DNA from: Buttiauxella ferragutiae
GTDB lineage: Bacteria > Pseudomonadota > Gammaproteobacteria > Enterobacterales > Enterobacteriaceae
Strand: one strand, 5' to 3'
NCBI RefSeq assembly: GCF_001654915.1
Contig: NZ_LXEQ01000056.1
Length of the DNA stretch: 64,000 bases
Position numbers and translations under genes: made by a program. Within the stretch, counting starts at the first letter, position 1, and each line of letters begins with the position of its first letter. Below are positions 24,243 through 33,051 of the stretch, piece after piece. The notes below the pieces were generated by a model. The model did not search any database. It saw nothing but the letters and a program-made list of their open reading frames with translations, and was not told where the DNA came from.

Positions 24243-25778
24243 CTAAATGGTGCGGCGGGCAAAGTCCTTCACCCTGAAGCCCAGCACCATCAGTGTTGCG
24301 AAATACGCCGCAATCCCGGCAACCACTACCGCCATCAGGCGCAGCAAGCGGTAAGGCATGGAGCCAAGATCCCAGGCTGGCATCACGTGCATCATGCCGA
24401 ACAACACCGCCGCCATCACAACCACACCGGCAAACAAACGCCACAAGAACGCCCACCAGCCCGGCTGAGGCTGGAAAATATCCTGTTTCCGCAGTTGCCA
24501 GTATAGCAGGCTGGCATTCAGGCAAGCCCCCAGACCAATCGACAACGACAGCCCGGCGTGTTTGAGCGGGCCGATAAACGCGAGGTTCATCACCTGAGTC
24601 AGAATCAGTGTGACGATGGCAATTTTGACCGGCGTCTTGATGTCCTGGCGCGAATAGAAACCCGGAGCCAGCACTTTCACCACAATCAGCCCCATCAAAC
24701 CGACGGAATAGGCCACCAGCGCACGTTGCGTCATCGCGGCATCAAAAGCGGTGAATTTACCGTACTGGAACAGTGAAACGGTGAGCGGTTTTGCCAGAAT
24801 CCCCAGTGCCACCGCGCTTGGCAACGCCAGCAGAAAACATAAACGCAACCCCCAGTCCATCAGGCGCGAGTATTCGTCATGGTTGCCACTGGCAAAGCTC
24901 TTCGCCAGCGAAGGCAGCAAAATAGTGCCTAGCGCCACGCCTAACACGCCGGATGGAAATTCCATTAAACGGTCAGCGTAGTACATCCAGGAAACCGAGC
25001 CTGAGGCGAGGAACGAGGCGAAAATGGTGTTGATAATCAAAGAAATCTGGCTAACGGAAACACCGAGAATTGCCGGTCCCATCTGTTTGATAACGCGCAT
25101 CGCACCGGCATCTTTCAGATTGACGCGCGGCAAAACCAGCATGCCAATCTTTTTCAGATGCGGTAACTGATACGCCAGTTGCAACACGCCGCCCACGGTC
25201 ACCGCCCAGGCCAGCGCCAGAATCGGTGGGTTAAAGTACGGTGCCGCAAACAGCGCAAAGCCAATCATGCTGAGGTTCAGGAAAGTCGGCGCAAAAGCAG
25301 GAACGGAGAAACGGTTCCAGGTATTAAGAATCGCCCCGCATAACGAAGCCAGCGAGATCAGGAAAATATACGGGAAGGTTATCCGCAACAGGCTGGAAGT
25401 CAGGTTGAATTTATCTGCGGTATCGGCAAAGCCAGGCGCGGTGACCATAATCACCCACGGTGCCGCTATCATGCCGATAACGGTGACTACCGCCAGTGCC
25501 AGCGTGAGTAGCCCGGAAACATACGAGACAAACACGCGGGTGGCATCTTCGCCCTGCTTACTTTTGTACTCGGCAAGAATCGGCACAAACGCCTGCGAAA
25601 ATGCCCCTTCGGCAAAAATACGACGCAACAAGTTGGGAAGTTTGAATGCCACGAAAAAGGCATCCGTCGCCATCCCTGCCCCAAAAACCCTTGCCACAAT
25701 GGCGTCGCGCGCAAATCCGAGCACGCGAGAAAACATGGTCATCGAGCTGACGGCTGCCAGCGATTTTAATAGATTCAT
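24243..25778 (-). CDS. murJ: Lipid II flippase
   Basis: 511 residues, exactly E. coli MurJ length; MOP-superfamily membrane protein with 14 hydrophobic helices. Conserved charged residues of the central cavity are visible (RVLGFARDAIVAR near residue 18, YYADRLMEFPSGVLG near 262). It flips undecaprenyl-linked lipid II across the inner membrane for peptidoglycan synthesis and is essential. The start at 25778 gives the family N-terminus MNLLKSLAAV; a six-residue extension is unlikely. In E. coli flgN and the flagellar genes follow; here a cold-shock gene and the purine cluster follow. Confidence 0.95.
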   Translation of the reverse strand: MNLLKSLAAVSSMTMFSRVLGFARDAIVARVFGAGMATDAFFVAFKLPNLLRRIFAEGAFSQAFVPILAEYKSKQGEDATRVFVSYVSGLLTLALAVVTVIGMIAAPWVIMVTAPGFADTADKFNLTSSLLRITFPYIFLISLASLCGAILNTWNRFSVPAFAPTFLNLSMIGFALFAAPYFNPPILALAWAVTVGGVLQLAYQLPHLKKIGMLVLPRVNLKDAGAMRVIKQMGPAILGVSVSQISLIINTIFASFLASGSVSWMYYADRLMEFPSGVLGVALGTILLPSLAKSFASGNHDEYSRLMDWGLRLCFLLALPSAVALGILAKPLTVSLFQYGKFTAFDAAMTQRALVAYSVGLMGLIVVKVLAPGFYSRQDIKTPVKIAIVTLILTQVMNLAFIGPLKHAGLSLSIGLGACLNASLLYWQLRKQDIFQPQPGWWAFLWRLFAGVVVMAAVLFGMMHVMPAWDLGSMPYRLLRLMAVVVAGIAAYFATLMVLGFRVKDFARRTI

Positions 25779-25793
25779 TATTATGTGGTTCCA

Positions 25794-25986
25794 CAAACAT
25801 CAACGCCTGCAAGGCAGGCGTTCAGCGCGTAAACAAAGAAGGAAAAAGCGTGGTTTTTCCTTCTTTGTGGTTATCAGCCGAAAATCAATAAATCGATTTT
25901 CCTTGTTTATTTATTTGGTGACATATGTTCGCTTTGCGAAAGAATGAGGTTTGTCATCAAACATCAACGCCTGCAAGGCAGGCGTT
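25794..25986. repeat. Composite palindromic repeat upstream of murJ
   Basis: Two identical 29-bp direct repeats (25794-25822 and 25958-25986), each with an internal hairpin AACGCCTGC-AAG-GCAGGCGTT minus its centre overlap, flank 135 bp. That segment holds a perfect 15-bp hairpin (arms 25833-25847 and 25854-25868, rich in AAGAAGGAAAAA) and a weaker GAAAATC/GATTTTC pair. The right end of the first repeat is close to the murJ start (16 bp), so these stems lie in its leader. Not a REP or ERIC unit; a small mobile or regulatory repeat is possible. Confidence 0.6.
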
Positions 25987-26013
25987 GGGATAACAGCAAT
26001 GACGTCCAATTCA

Positions 26014-26045
26014 TGTCGGATGTCGCTACGCTAATCCGACCTACG
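26014..26045. repeat. Single REP-like palindrome between mviM and murJ
   Basis: GTCGGATGTCGC..GCTAATCCGACCTACG, one REP unit of the family seen elsewhere in the window. Confidence 0.75.
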
Positions 26046-26089
26046 AAAGCCCCGCTAGTCTACCTATACACAGACGAAATACTACCGTG

Positions 26090-27016
26090 TTATTCACTCA
26101 TGGCATCGCGCCACAGTTTCTCAACCACACGCTGGGCTATCAATGCTTGCTCGCCTGCAGTTTCAGGAACTGTCTGATTTGCCACACAATCGAGGAAATG
26201 ACGGGCACAACCGACAAAACCGCGTTGTTCGAGCGTGGTTTGCCAGCCGGGAATGGGACGATTGACCACCCCATTGCCGCACTCTTCACGCCATTCGCGC
26301 ATATCGGTCACATCATATAAGCCGCCATCTGTCACCGCTTGTACCGACTCGCGTTGGCTACCGGCACGGCGGTGCATACTGGTGGTGATTTGCAGGTTGC
26401 CACTGGCAAAGTGGTGCTCAGCAAACAGCATGTGGCCGTGATCGTTGGTCAGCAATGTTCCGCTTTGTAACTGTGCTTCGCTCCCCCCCAACCACAACGC
26501 GGTATCAACAACATGCAGATAATCATCAAGCAAGGTAAAGCGCAGGTCATTTGGCCCGACGCTGTCAGTGCGATGTTTGTCCATCCGCAACGAGGTGCCG
26601 TTCGCTAGTTTCGTTTTCAGGTCACGATACAGAGGAGAAAAACGGCGGTTAAAACCGACCATCAAGGTGCGTTTTTTCTGCTGTGCCAGTTCCACTAAAC
26701 GCTCCGCATCAGCAAGGTTTTCTGCCAGCGGTTTATCCACACAGACATTGACGCCAGCCTGTAACAGTTCGCTGACTACCGCGTAGTGACTGCTGGTGGC
26801 GCTGTGGACAAAGACCGCATCGCACTGTGCTGCGAGTTCGGCAATAGATGAAACATAAGGGATACGGTAGGCATCGCAAACCGGTTGGGCTTTGGCGCGG
26901 GTTGGGGAAAAAGCACCTTGCACAATCCAGTCATTAGAGGCTCCTAATACTGGCAACCACGCCTTTTGCGCGATGCCGCCCAAACCCACCACGCCGACGC
27001 GAAGTTTAGTCATCAA
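26090..27016 (-). CDS. mviM: Putative oxidoreductase MviM (Gfo/Idh/MocA family)
   Basis: 308 residues (307 if the second ATG is used), matching E. coli MviM. The N-terminal Rossmann motif GVVGLGGIAQKAW is at residue 8 and the typical VDKPLAENLADAE helix near 92 holds the catalytic-site lysine of the family. The substrate is unknown; in E. coli mviM precedes murJ, as here. The gene starts immediately after the yceH stop, so rimJ-yceH-mviM probably form one operon. The 311 bp to murJ contain repeats and hairpins. Confidence 0.92.
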   Translation of the reverse strand: MMTKLRVGVVGLGGIAQKAWLPVLGASNDWIVQGAFSPTRAKAQPVCDAYRIPYVSSIAELAAQCDAVFVHSATSSHYAVVSELLQAGVNVCVDKPLAENLADAERLVELAQQKKRTLMVGFNRRFSPLYRDLKTKLANGTSLRMDKHRTDSVGPNDLRFTLLDDYLHVVDTALWLGGSEAQLQSGTLLTNDHGHMLFAEHHFASGNLQITTSMHRRAGSQRESVQAVTDGGLYDVTDMREWREECGNGVVNRPIPGWQTTLEQRGFVGCARHFLDCVANQTVPETAGEQALIAQRVVEKLWRDAMSE

Positions 27017-27667
27017 TTAATCCCCAAGATGTGCCAACAGCGAGTCAAGACGTTGCTTGAGTTCAGCGACTTCGCTTTCAAGTTGTTCCACGCGGGCAGT
27101 TAAATCATCAGTTGGTGCCGTCGCACTTTCGGCGAGGTTGGCTGGTGATGAATCAACTTCGCCACAGAACAAGTGCATATAGCGGCTTTCACGTTTGCCC
27201 GGTTCACGTGGCAAACGCACCACAAATGGGCCATCTTCACGGTTGGCAAGGTTTTCTAGCGTCGCTTCAACTTGCGCCATATCGCTGAATTCAAACATAC
27301 GCGCGGCGCGAGAACGTAATTCACCCGGTGTCTGTGCGCCACGTAACAACAAGTTGGTGACGACCGCCACTTCCGCCGCCGAGAGTTTCAGATTGCCAAA
27401 TTCGGAATTGCAGAAGCGCTGCTCGTACTTCGTCACGCGATTACCGAAACCGCTAAGAGTGCGCAAAAAGTGGCGCTTGACCAGAGTATCCAGCGTTTCT
27501 TGCACATCATGTTCTTTCAGATCCATCACCGGTTCGCGGTTGGTTTTCTGATTACACGCCGTCACGACGCCGTTGACGGACATCGGATATTGTTCAGGCG
27601 TGGTCACCTGTTTTTCCAGCAGGCTACCCACCACACGCGCTTCAACCGCAGTTAACTGATATTTCAT
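27017..27667 (-). CDS. yceH: UPF0502 protein YceH
   Basis: 216 residues (215 in E. coli). Two winged-helix-like halves: EARVVGSLLEKQ at the N-terminus and a similar AAEVAVVTNLLLRG near 96, followed by a coiled-coil C-terminus (RVEQLESEVAELKQRL near 190). Function unknown; the fold suggests nucleic-acid or protein binding. It follows rimJ by nine bases and abuts mviM. AAGGA precedes the start. Confidence 0.92.
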   Translation of the reverse strand: MKYQLTAVEARVVGSLLEKQVTTPEQYPMSVNGVVTACNQKTNREPVMDLKEHDVQETLDTLVKRHFLRTLSGFGNRVTKYEQRFCNSEFGNLKLSAAEVAVVTNLLLRGAQTPGELRSRAARMFEFSDMAQVEATLENLANREDGPFVVRLPREPGKRESRYMHLFCGEVDSSPANLAESATAPTDDLTARVEQLESEVAELKQRLDSLLAHLGD

Positions 27668-27676
27668 TTCTCGTCC

Positions 27677-28261
27677 TTAACGGCCAGGGGTCCATTCTTT
27701 GGTGGTGAGCGCAGTCAAAACATGATCGCGCCAGACACCATCAATCAATAAATATTCTTTGGCATAGCCTTCTTTTTCAAAACCGAGGCGGGCGAGGAGA
27801 TCGCCGCTGCGCTGGTTATGCGGCATGTAGTTCGCCATGATGCGGTGGATATGCTGGCTGCGCTGCATGTAACGAATCGCGGTGGTCAGCGCTTCAAACA
27901 TCAGACCTTGCCCCTGCCATTTTTCACCCAACGAGTACCCCAGATAACAGGCATGAAATGAGCCGCGCACCACGTTTGAAAAATTGGCGACGCCGCGAAT
28001 CTCTTTCTCGTCAGGGTCGAGCAGCGCAAAGTAATAGGCGCTACCCTGTTTATGCATTTCGCTGATCATGCCCAGACGTGCTTGCCAGCCAGAAGGAAAG
28101 CAGTGGCTGTCATCTCGAATCGGTTCCCAGGGTTTCAGGAACTGACGGTTTTCGGCGTAATAATCTGCCAGACGCCAGGCATCTCGCTCATACACCAGAC
28201 GCACCACCTGGCGGTCGGTTGATAAGCGTACTTTCGGCACGTTACTGCGGTAGCCAAACAT
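27677..28261 (-). CDS. rimJ: Ribosomal protein uS5 N-alanine acetyltransferase
   Basis: 194 residues, same as E. coli RimJ. A GNAT acetyltransferase with the acetyl-CoA binding stretch LGYSLGEKWQGQGL near residue 100 and LLARLGFEKEGYAK near 156. It acetylates the N-terminus of ribosomal protein S5. The ATG at 28261 has AGGGG upstream and gives MFGYRSNVPK; a GTG two codons earlier is possible but not needed. First gene of rimJ-yceH-mviM. Confidence 0.93.
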   Translation of the reverse strand: MFGYRSNVPKVRLSTDRQVVRLVYERDAWRLADYYAENRQFLKPWEPIRDDSHCFPSGWQARLGMISEMHKQGSAYYFALLDPDEKEIRGVANFSNVVRGSFHACYLGYSLGEKWQGQGLMFEALTTAIRYMQRSQHIHRIMANYMPHNQRSGDLLARLGFEKEGYAKEYLLIDGVWRDHVLTALTTKEWTPGR

Positions 28262-28502
28262 GTTCACCCCTGCTCCTCACATCCCATATTTTCTTAGGCA
28301 ACGTATTTACTATACCTGCGGCTGGCTGCGGAAGGAAAACAACAGCATGCAGATTTTTCACCTGCGCAAACTTTTTCGATTAAAGAGTTCAATCGAAGCC
28401 TCAGATTGATGAAAAAATATTGTCATATGCCTGGCTGTCAAAAACTCAAATAGCAGTAGAGAATAGAAGTTCATCACACTTTTAATATTCCCAGGAGGGG
28501 AG

Positions 28503-29711
28503 ATGTCACGGGTAGCGCAGGCCAGGAGCCTGGGTAAATACTTCTTATTGCTCGATAACATGTTAGTGGTATTAGGCTTCTTCGTGGTTTTCCCTCTTAT
28601 TTCCATTCGCTTCGTTGACCAAATGGGTTGGGCAGCGCTAATGGTCGGTATTGCGCTCGGCCTGCGTCAGCTCACCCAGCAAGGGCTGGGGATTTTCGGT
28701 GGCGCCATCGCTGACCGGCTGGGCGCTAAACCGATGATTGTCACCGGCATGCTGCTGCGAGCCGTCGGTTTTGCGCTGATGGGTATCGCCCATGAACCCT
28801 GGGTGTTGTGGCTATCGTGTTTTATTTCCGCTATCGGCGGCACGTTATTCGACCCGCCGCGCGCCGCGCTGGTAGTTAAACTCGTGCGCCCACATCAACG
28901 AGGGCGTTTCTTCTCAATTCTGATGATGCAAGACAGCGCGGGTGCGGTTATTGGTGCGCTACTCGGGAGTTGGCTGCTGCAATATGATTTCCGCCTGGTG
29001 TGTGCTGTTGGCGCGGTGATGTTTGTGATTTGCGCGTTCGTCAACGCCTGGCTGCTACCTGCCTATAAACTTTCCACCATCCGCACGCCGATGCTTGAAG
29101 GGATGGGACGCGTGCTGCGCGATAAACGCTTCATCACTTATGTGTTAACGCTGGCCGGATATTACATGCTGGCGGTGCAGGTGATGTTGATGCTGCCGAT
29201 TATGGTCAACGAAATTGCCGGCACACCTGCCGCCGTGAAGTGGATGTATGCCATTGAAGCCGCACTCTCGTTAACGCTGCTGTACCCGATTGCGCGCTGG
29301 AGCGAAAAACGCTTCCGTCTGGAGCAGCGCCTGATGGCGGGTTTATTCTTAATGTCGCTGGCCATGATGCCGATTGGCCTTGCCAATAATCTTCAGCAAC
29401 TGTTCACGCTAATTTGTGTGTTTTATGTCGGTTCAATCATTGCTGAACCGGCCAGGGAAACGCTGAGTGCATCCCTTGCTGATTCCCGTGCTCGCGGCAG
29501 TTACATGGGCTTTAGCCGTCTGGGTCTGGCCATTGGTGGGGCATTTGGTTACGCCGGTGGCGGCTGGTTGTTTGATGCCGGGAAAAGTATCAACCAGCCA
29601 TCGCTTCCGTGGGTAATGTTAGGGATTATTGGCTTCATCACGCTTATCGCGCTGTGGTGGCAATTCAGCACGAAACCTATTGAACCCTCGATGCTCGAAC
29701 CCGGTAACTAG
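28503..29711 (+). CDS. mdtH: MFS multidrug efflux pump MdtH
   Basis: 402 residues, identical length to E. coli MdtH; DHA1 subfamily with 12 membrane helices. The loop 2-3 motif GAIADRLGAKP near residue 70 is clear. In E. coli it exports norfloxacin/enoxacin when overproduced. AGGAGGGG precedes the start. It is divergent from rimJ across 241 bp. Confidence 0.93.
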   Translation: MSRVAQARSLGKYFLLLDNMLVVLGFFVVFPLISIRFVDQMGWAALMVGIALGLRQLTQQGLGIFGGAIADRLGAKPMIVTGMLLRAVGFALMGIAHEPWVLWLSCFISAIGGTLFDPPRAALVVKLVRPHQRGRFFSILMMQDSAGAVIGALLGSWLLQYDFRLVCAVGAVMFVICAFVNAWLLPAYKLSTIRTPMLEGMGRVLRDKRFITYVLTLAGYYMLAVQVMLMLPIMVNEIAGTPAAVKWMYAIEAALSLTLLYPIARWSEKRFRLEQRLMAGLFLMSLAMMPIGLANNLQQLFTLICVFYVGSIIAEPARETLSASLADSRARGSYMGFSRLGLAIGGAFGYAGGGWLFDAGKSINQPSLPWVMLGIIGFITLIALWWQFSTKPIEPSMLEPGN

Positions 29712-29786
29712 TTTGCGGCACTCACTTTTCTCCCCCATACTCAATAGTTAACCAACCTGGTTCGCTGATAAATATGGAGGAGAAAC

Positions 29787-30434
29787 GTGAAGCTTTATAT
29801 CTACGATCACTGCCCTTTCTGCCTTAAGGCACGCATGATTTTTGGTTTAAAGAACATCCCCATTGAGTTGAAAGTCCTGCTCAATGACGATGAAGCCACT
29901 CCGACCAAAATGATTGGTAAGAAGATGGCGCCGATCCTGCAAAAAGACGATAGCCGCTATATGCCAGAAAGCATGGATATCGTGCATTACGTCGATAAAC
30001 TGGATGGCGAACCGCTTCTGACTGGCGCAACCAACGCCGCAATTAGCGACTGGTTACGCCACGTGAATAGCTATGTGCAGCAGTTGTTGATTCCGCGCAT
30101 GGCGAAAGCACCTTTTGATGAGTTTGCCACGCCACAAGCGCGTGCTTATTTCGTCAACAAAAAGGAAGCGATGATCGGCTCGTTTGCCGACCTCCTTCAC
30201 CATTCGCCAGGGCTAATCAAAAAAATCTCTGATGATTTACGCAAGCTCGATAAGCTGATTGTGCAGCCGAATGCGGTAAACGGTGAGCTGTCTGACGACG
30301 ATATTCATCTGTTCCCACTGCTGCGTAACCTGACTCTGGTCGCGGGTATTGAGTGGCCAAGCCGTGTTGCGGCGTATCGCGATAATATGGCTAAACAGAC
30401 ACAAATTAATCTGCTGTCGTCCCACGCGGTTTAA
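29787..30434 (+). CDS. grxB: Glutaredoxin 2 (GTG start)
   Basis: 215 residues; glutathione-S-transferase-like Grx2. The N-terminal thioredoxin fold carries the redox motif CPFC at residues 9-12, where E. coli Grx2 has CPYC; PESMDIVHYVDKLDG near 60 binds glutathione in the family, and residues 80-215 are the helical domain. The start codon is GTG, with GGAGGAG upstream. It reduces protein disulfides using glutathione in the cytosol. A truncated ERIC element begins directly after the stop. Confidence 0.93.
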   Translation: MKLYIYDHCPFCLKARMIFGLKNIPIELKVLLNDDEATPTKMIGKKMAPILQKDDSRYMPESMDIVHYVDKLDGEPLLTGATNAAISDWLRHVNSYVQQLLIPRMAKAPFDEFATPQARAYFVNKKEAMIGSFADLLHHSPGLIKKISDDLRKLDKLIVQPNAVNGELSDDDIHLFPLLRNLTLVAGIEWPSRVAAYRDNMAKQTQINLLSSHAV

Positions 30435-30541
30435 ATACACTTATTAATTCGAGTTACCAGCCCCAGGAGCTTACTCAAGTATGTGACTGGGGTGAGTAAA
30501 CGCAGCCAACTCTGATGTCGCTCGAAGTATGACGGCTATTT
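30435..30541. repeat. Internally deleted ERIC element after grxB
   Basis: The sequence follows the ERIC consensus: AATTCGAGTT at one end, CCCCAGGAGCTTAC..GTGACTGGGGTGAG in the middle, CTCGAAGTATG at the other. About 25 bp between GAGTT and CCCCAGG are missing, giving about 107 bp in place of about 127. Confidence 0.8.
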
Positions 30542-30629
30542 CGGTTTTTTCCGGTGGCGTAGCCCGCCCTGGGACATCATAATGCTTTATGTCAGGATCT
30601 GTGTTCTATGCAGCATGTTAAGGAATTCC

Positions 30630-31190
30630 ATGAAAAAGATTGTTTTCGCCGCAGCGCTAATGCTCAGCGGGTTAGTGGTGGGTTGCAATCAGTTAACGCA
30701 ATACACGGTCAGCGAACAGGAAATAAACCAGGCGCTGCATAAACGTAATAACTTCTCTAAAGATATTGGCCTGCCAGGCGTTGCCGATGCCCATATTGTT
30801 TTAACCAATTTAAGCAGTGCGATTGGCCGTGAAGAGCCGAATAAAGTGACGTTGACTGGCGATGCCAATCTGGATATGTCGTCGCTGTTTGGTAATCAAA
30901 AAGCCACTATCAAGCTCAAACTCAAAGCATTGCCGGTGTTCAATAAAGAACAAGGCGCGATTTATTTGCAAGAAATGGAAGTGGTAAACGCGACGGTCGA
31001 ACCTGAAAAAATGCAGACCATTGTCCAGACCCTGATTCCTTATCTGAATCAGTCATTGCGTAATTACTTCAATCAACAACCGGCTTATGTGCTGGGCGAA
31101 GACCGCAGTACTGGTGAGAACCTGGCGAAAAGATACGCCAAGGGACTTGAGGTTAAACCGGGCCAACTCATTATCCCATTTACTGATTAA
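30630..31190 (+). CDS. yceB: DUF1439 lipoprotein YceB
   Basis: 186 residues, as in E. coli YceB. Signal peptide with lipobox LVVGC puts the lipidated cysteine at residue 19, so it is a probable outer-membrane lipoprotein of the periplasm. The rest is a soluble DUF1439 domain (family fold like a lipid-binding tubular protein); the function is unknown. AAGGA precedes the ATG at 30630. An upstream in-frame start would destroy the signal peptide. Confidence 0.92.
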   Translation: MKKIVFAAALMLSGLVVGCNQLTQYTVSEQEINQALHKRNNFSKDIGLPGVADAHIVLTNLSSAIGREEPNKVTLTGDANLDMSSLFGNQKATIKLKLKALPVFNKEQGAIYLQEMEVVNATVEPEKMQTIVQTLIPYLNQSLRNYFNQQPAYVLGEDRSTGENLAKRYAKGLEVKPGQLIIPFTD

Positions 31191-31250
31191 CCCGTTTTTC
31201 CTGGTCGGGGGCAACATTCCCCCGACAAAATCTCGATGAAAATGGTGCAA

Positions 31251-31266
31251 AGCGAAACGTTTGCGC
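31251..31266. promoter_or_regulatory. PurR operator of pyrC
   Basis: AGCGAAACGTTTGCGC, close to the PurR consensus with the central AACGTT, about 20 bp upstream of the predicted pyrC transcript start. pyrC of E. coli is a known PurR target. Confidence 0.8.
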
Positions 31267-31277
31267 TTATCCTTGCT

Positions 31278-31317
31278 CTCCGGCACAAATCATCGTTTTT
31301 TCCTTCCTACGCCGGAG
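31278..31317 (+). promoter_or_regulatory. pyrC: pyrC leader hairpin controlling the ribosome site
   Basis: CTCCGGC at 31278-31284 pairs perfectly with GCCGGAG at 31311-31317; the second arm contains the GGAG ribosome site, eight bases before the ATG. In E. coli pyrC, transcripts starting at C carry this stem and are silent, while starts a few bases later at G (low pyrimidines) cannot form it. The same arrangement is visible here. Confidence 0.75.
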
Positions 31318-31324
31318 CAATTTC

Positions 31325-32371
31325 ATGACCGTATTACCCCAGGTATTAAAAATTCGCCGCCCTGATGACTGGCATGTTCACCTACGTGACGGTGAAATGT
31401 TAAAAACGGTGGTGCCTTATACCAGCGAAACTTATGGTCGCGCGATTGTGATGCCAAACCTGGTTCCCCCAGTGACAACGGTTGAAGCCGCCATTGCTTA
31501 TCGCCAGCGTATTCTTGATGCTGTACCGCAAGGCCATAAATTTGAACCACTGATGACCTGCTACCTGACCGATTCTCTTGACCCGAATGAAGTTGAGCGC
31601 GGGTTTAACGAAGGCGTGTTTACCGCAGCAAAACTCTACCCAGCCAATGCGACCACCAACTCAAGCCACGGTGTTACCAGCACTGCCGCGATTAAAACGG
31701 TGCTTGAGCGCATGCAGAAAATTGGCATGCCGCTGCTTATCCACGGCGAAGTGACTCACGCTGATATTGATATTTTTGACCGTGAAGCGCGCTTTATCGA
31801 AACCGTTATGGAACCTTTGCGCCAACAATTCCCGGAACTGAAAGTGGTGTTTGAACACATCACTACCAAAGATGCGGCGCAGTATGTGAAGGAAGGAAAC
31901 TCCCTGCTGGCGGCAACCATTACCCCGCAACACCTGATGTTTAACCGTAACCATATGCTGGTCGGTGGTGTGCGCCCTCACCTGTATTGCCTGCCAATTC
32001 TGAAACGCAGCATTCATCAGGAAGCGTTGCGTGAGCTGGTTGCCAGCGGATGTGACCGCGTATTCCTCGGTACAGATTCCGCGCCTCATGCGCGTCATCG
32101 TAAAGAGGCCAGTTGTGGTTGCGCAGGTTGCTTTAACGCGCCTTCTGCTCTTGGCGCTTACGCGACGGTGTTTGAAGAGTTGAATGCGTTGCAGCACTTT
32201 GAAGCCTTCACTTCACTGAATGGCCCGCGTTTCTACGGCCTGCCTGTGAATGAAGAATCCATTGAACTGGTGCGTACCCCAGTGCACATGCCGGAACTCA
32301 TCGAAACGTCCGATGACAGCATTGTGCCGTTCCTCGCCGGTGAGCAAGTGGCCTGGTCAGTAAAAGCATAA
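31325..32371 (+). CDS. pyrC: Dihydroorotase
   Basis: 348 residues, equal to E. coli PyrC; class II dihydroorotase of the pyrimidine pathway (carbamoyl aspartate to dihydroorotate). Zinc ligands H17 and H19 are in WHVHLRDG, the carboxylated lysine in AAKLYPANATTN near 103, then HGEVTH near 139, FEHITTK near 177 and GTDSAPHARH near 249. Cytosolic dimer. Regulation by PurR and start-site switching is visible upstream. dinI follows after 73 bp. Confidence 0.95.
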   Translation: MTVLPQVLKIRRPDDWHVHLRDGEMLKTVVPYTSETYGRAIVMPNLVPPVTTVEAAIAYRQRILDAVPQGHKFEPLMTCYLTDSLDPNEVERGFNEGVFTAAKLYPANATTNSSHGVTSTAAIKTVLERMQKIGMPLLIHGEVTHADIDIFDREARFIETVMEPLRQQFPELKVVFEHITTKDAAQYVKEGNSLLAATITPQHLMFNRNHMLVGGVRPHLYCLPILKRSIHQEALRELVASGCDRVFLGTDSAPHARHRKEASCGCAGCFNAPSALGAYATVFEELNALQHFEAFTSLNGPRFYGLPVNEESIELVRTPVHMPELIETSDDSIVPFLAGEQVAWSVKA

Positions 32372-32407
32372 TTTTTCATGCCCCCTGTTGCATAACCCAG
32401 AATATGA

Positions 32408-32435
32408 CTGTATAAATATCCAGTATATTATACAG
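32408..32435. promoter_or_regulatory. dinI: LexA operator(s) of dinI
   Basis: CTGTATAAATATCCAG fits the SOS box CTGT-N8-ACAG with one change, and an overlapping half-match CCAG-N8-ACAG follows. It sits just upstream of the dinI ribosome site, as in E. coli. Confidence 0.75.
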
Positions 32436-32444
32436 GGGGCTGTT

Positions 32445-32690
32445 ATGCGTATTGAAGTCACTATTGCCAAAACTACATCTCTGCCGCCAGGCGCTATTGA
32501 TGCGCTTGCTACTGAACTCTCACGCCGAATTACTCAACACTATCCTGAAGACTCAAATCACGTTCAGGTGCGTTACGCTGCTGCTAATAACCTTTCGGTG
32601 TTAGGGGCCAGCAAAGAAGATCGCGATCGTATTAGCGAAATATTGCAAGAGACCTGGGAAAGCGCTGACGACTGGTTTTCTGCGGATTAA
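32445..32690 (+). CDS. dinI: DNA damage-inducible protein I
   Basis: 81 residues, as in E. coli DinI. The acidic C-terminal helix that mimics DNA and binds RecA is visible (SEILQETWESADDWFS). DinI stabilises RecA filaments and tunes SOS induction. The start at 32445 follows AGGGGG; the upstream in-frame start lies before the LexA box and is unlikely. A GC hairpin with seven T follows at about 32765. Confidence 0.93.
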   Translation: MRIEVTIAKTTSLPPGAIDALATELSRRITQHYPEDSNHVQVRYAAANNLSVLGASKEDRDRISEILQETWESADDWFSAD

Positions 32691-32764
32691 AACTCATCAT
32701 GGAAGGTGGCAGGCTGCTTGAGCCGCTGCTTATTTCAAATATAAGTTTCCCTCGTTATTTTTAT

Positions 32765-32791
32765 GCCGGGTGTCGCCATCCGGTTTTTTTA
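32765..32791 (+). terminator. Likely terminator downstream of dinI
   Basis: GCCGG..CCGG stem-loop followed by TTTTTTT. It lies in the 361-bp dinI-bssS gap. The rest of that gap is AT-rich and holds the likely bssS promoter; I see no gene in it. Confidence 0.55.
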
Positions 32792-33051
32792 TCGTTTAAA
32801 AATCACACTGCAAATAATTCCCTCCTGACACTGATTACTTAGAATCTTCTGATATTCATTAAGTACAACCTGCGGTTTTATTGAGCAACCAAGCACCTTT
32901 ATGTAAAAAAAGTGTTGCGGGGTATTTATTTATCCGTCGAAATAGCTTAATCATTGATATACTTAACTGGCTTCACATTTAAAAAGAAACAAGAAACAAG
33001 CATTAAACCTCGCGAACCGTTGTCTTAAACACACGTATAAAAGGGGTTATG

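Noticed and set aside
25267..25947. 226-codon plus-strand frame antisense to murJ
   Set aside because: Covers conserved murJ codons and repeat DNA; low-complexity basic composition typical of a shadow frame.
25794..25986. 29-bp direct repeats as prophage or island attachment sites
   Set aside because: Only 135 bp lie between them, with no integrase or tRNA nearby; better explained as a small palindromic repeat element.
30542..30629. Small RNA gene between the ERIC element and yceB
   Set aside because: A GC hairpin-like sequence with a short T-run (CGGTTTTTTCCGG) is seen, but no promoter-terminator pair could be supported.
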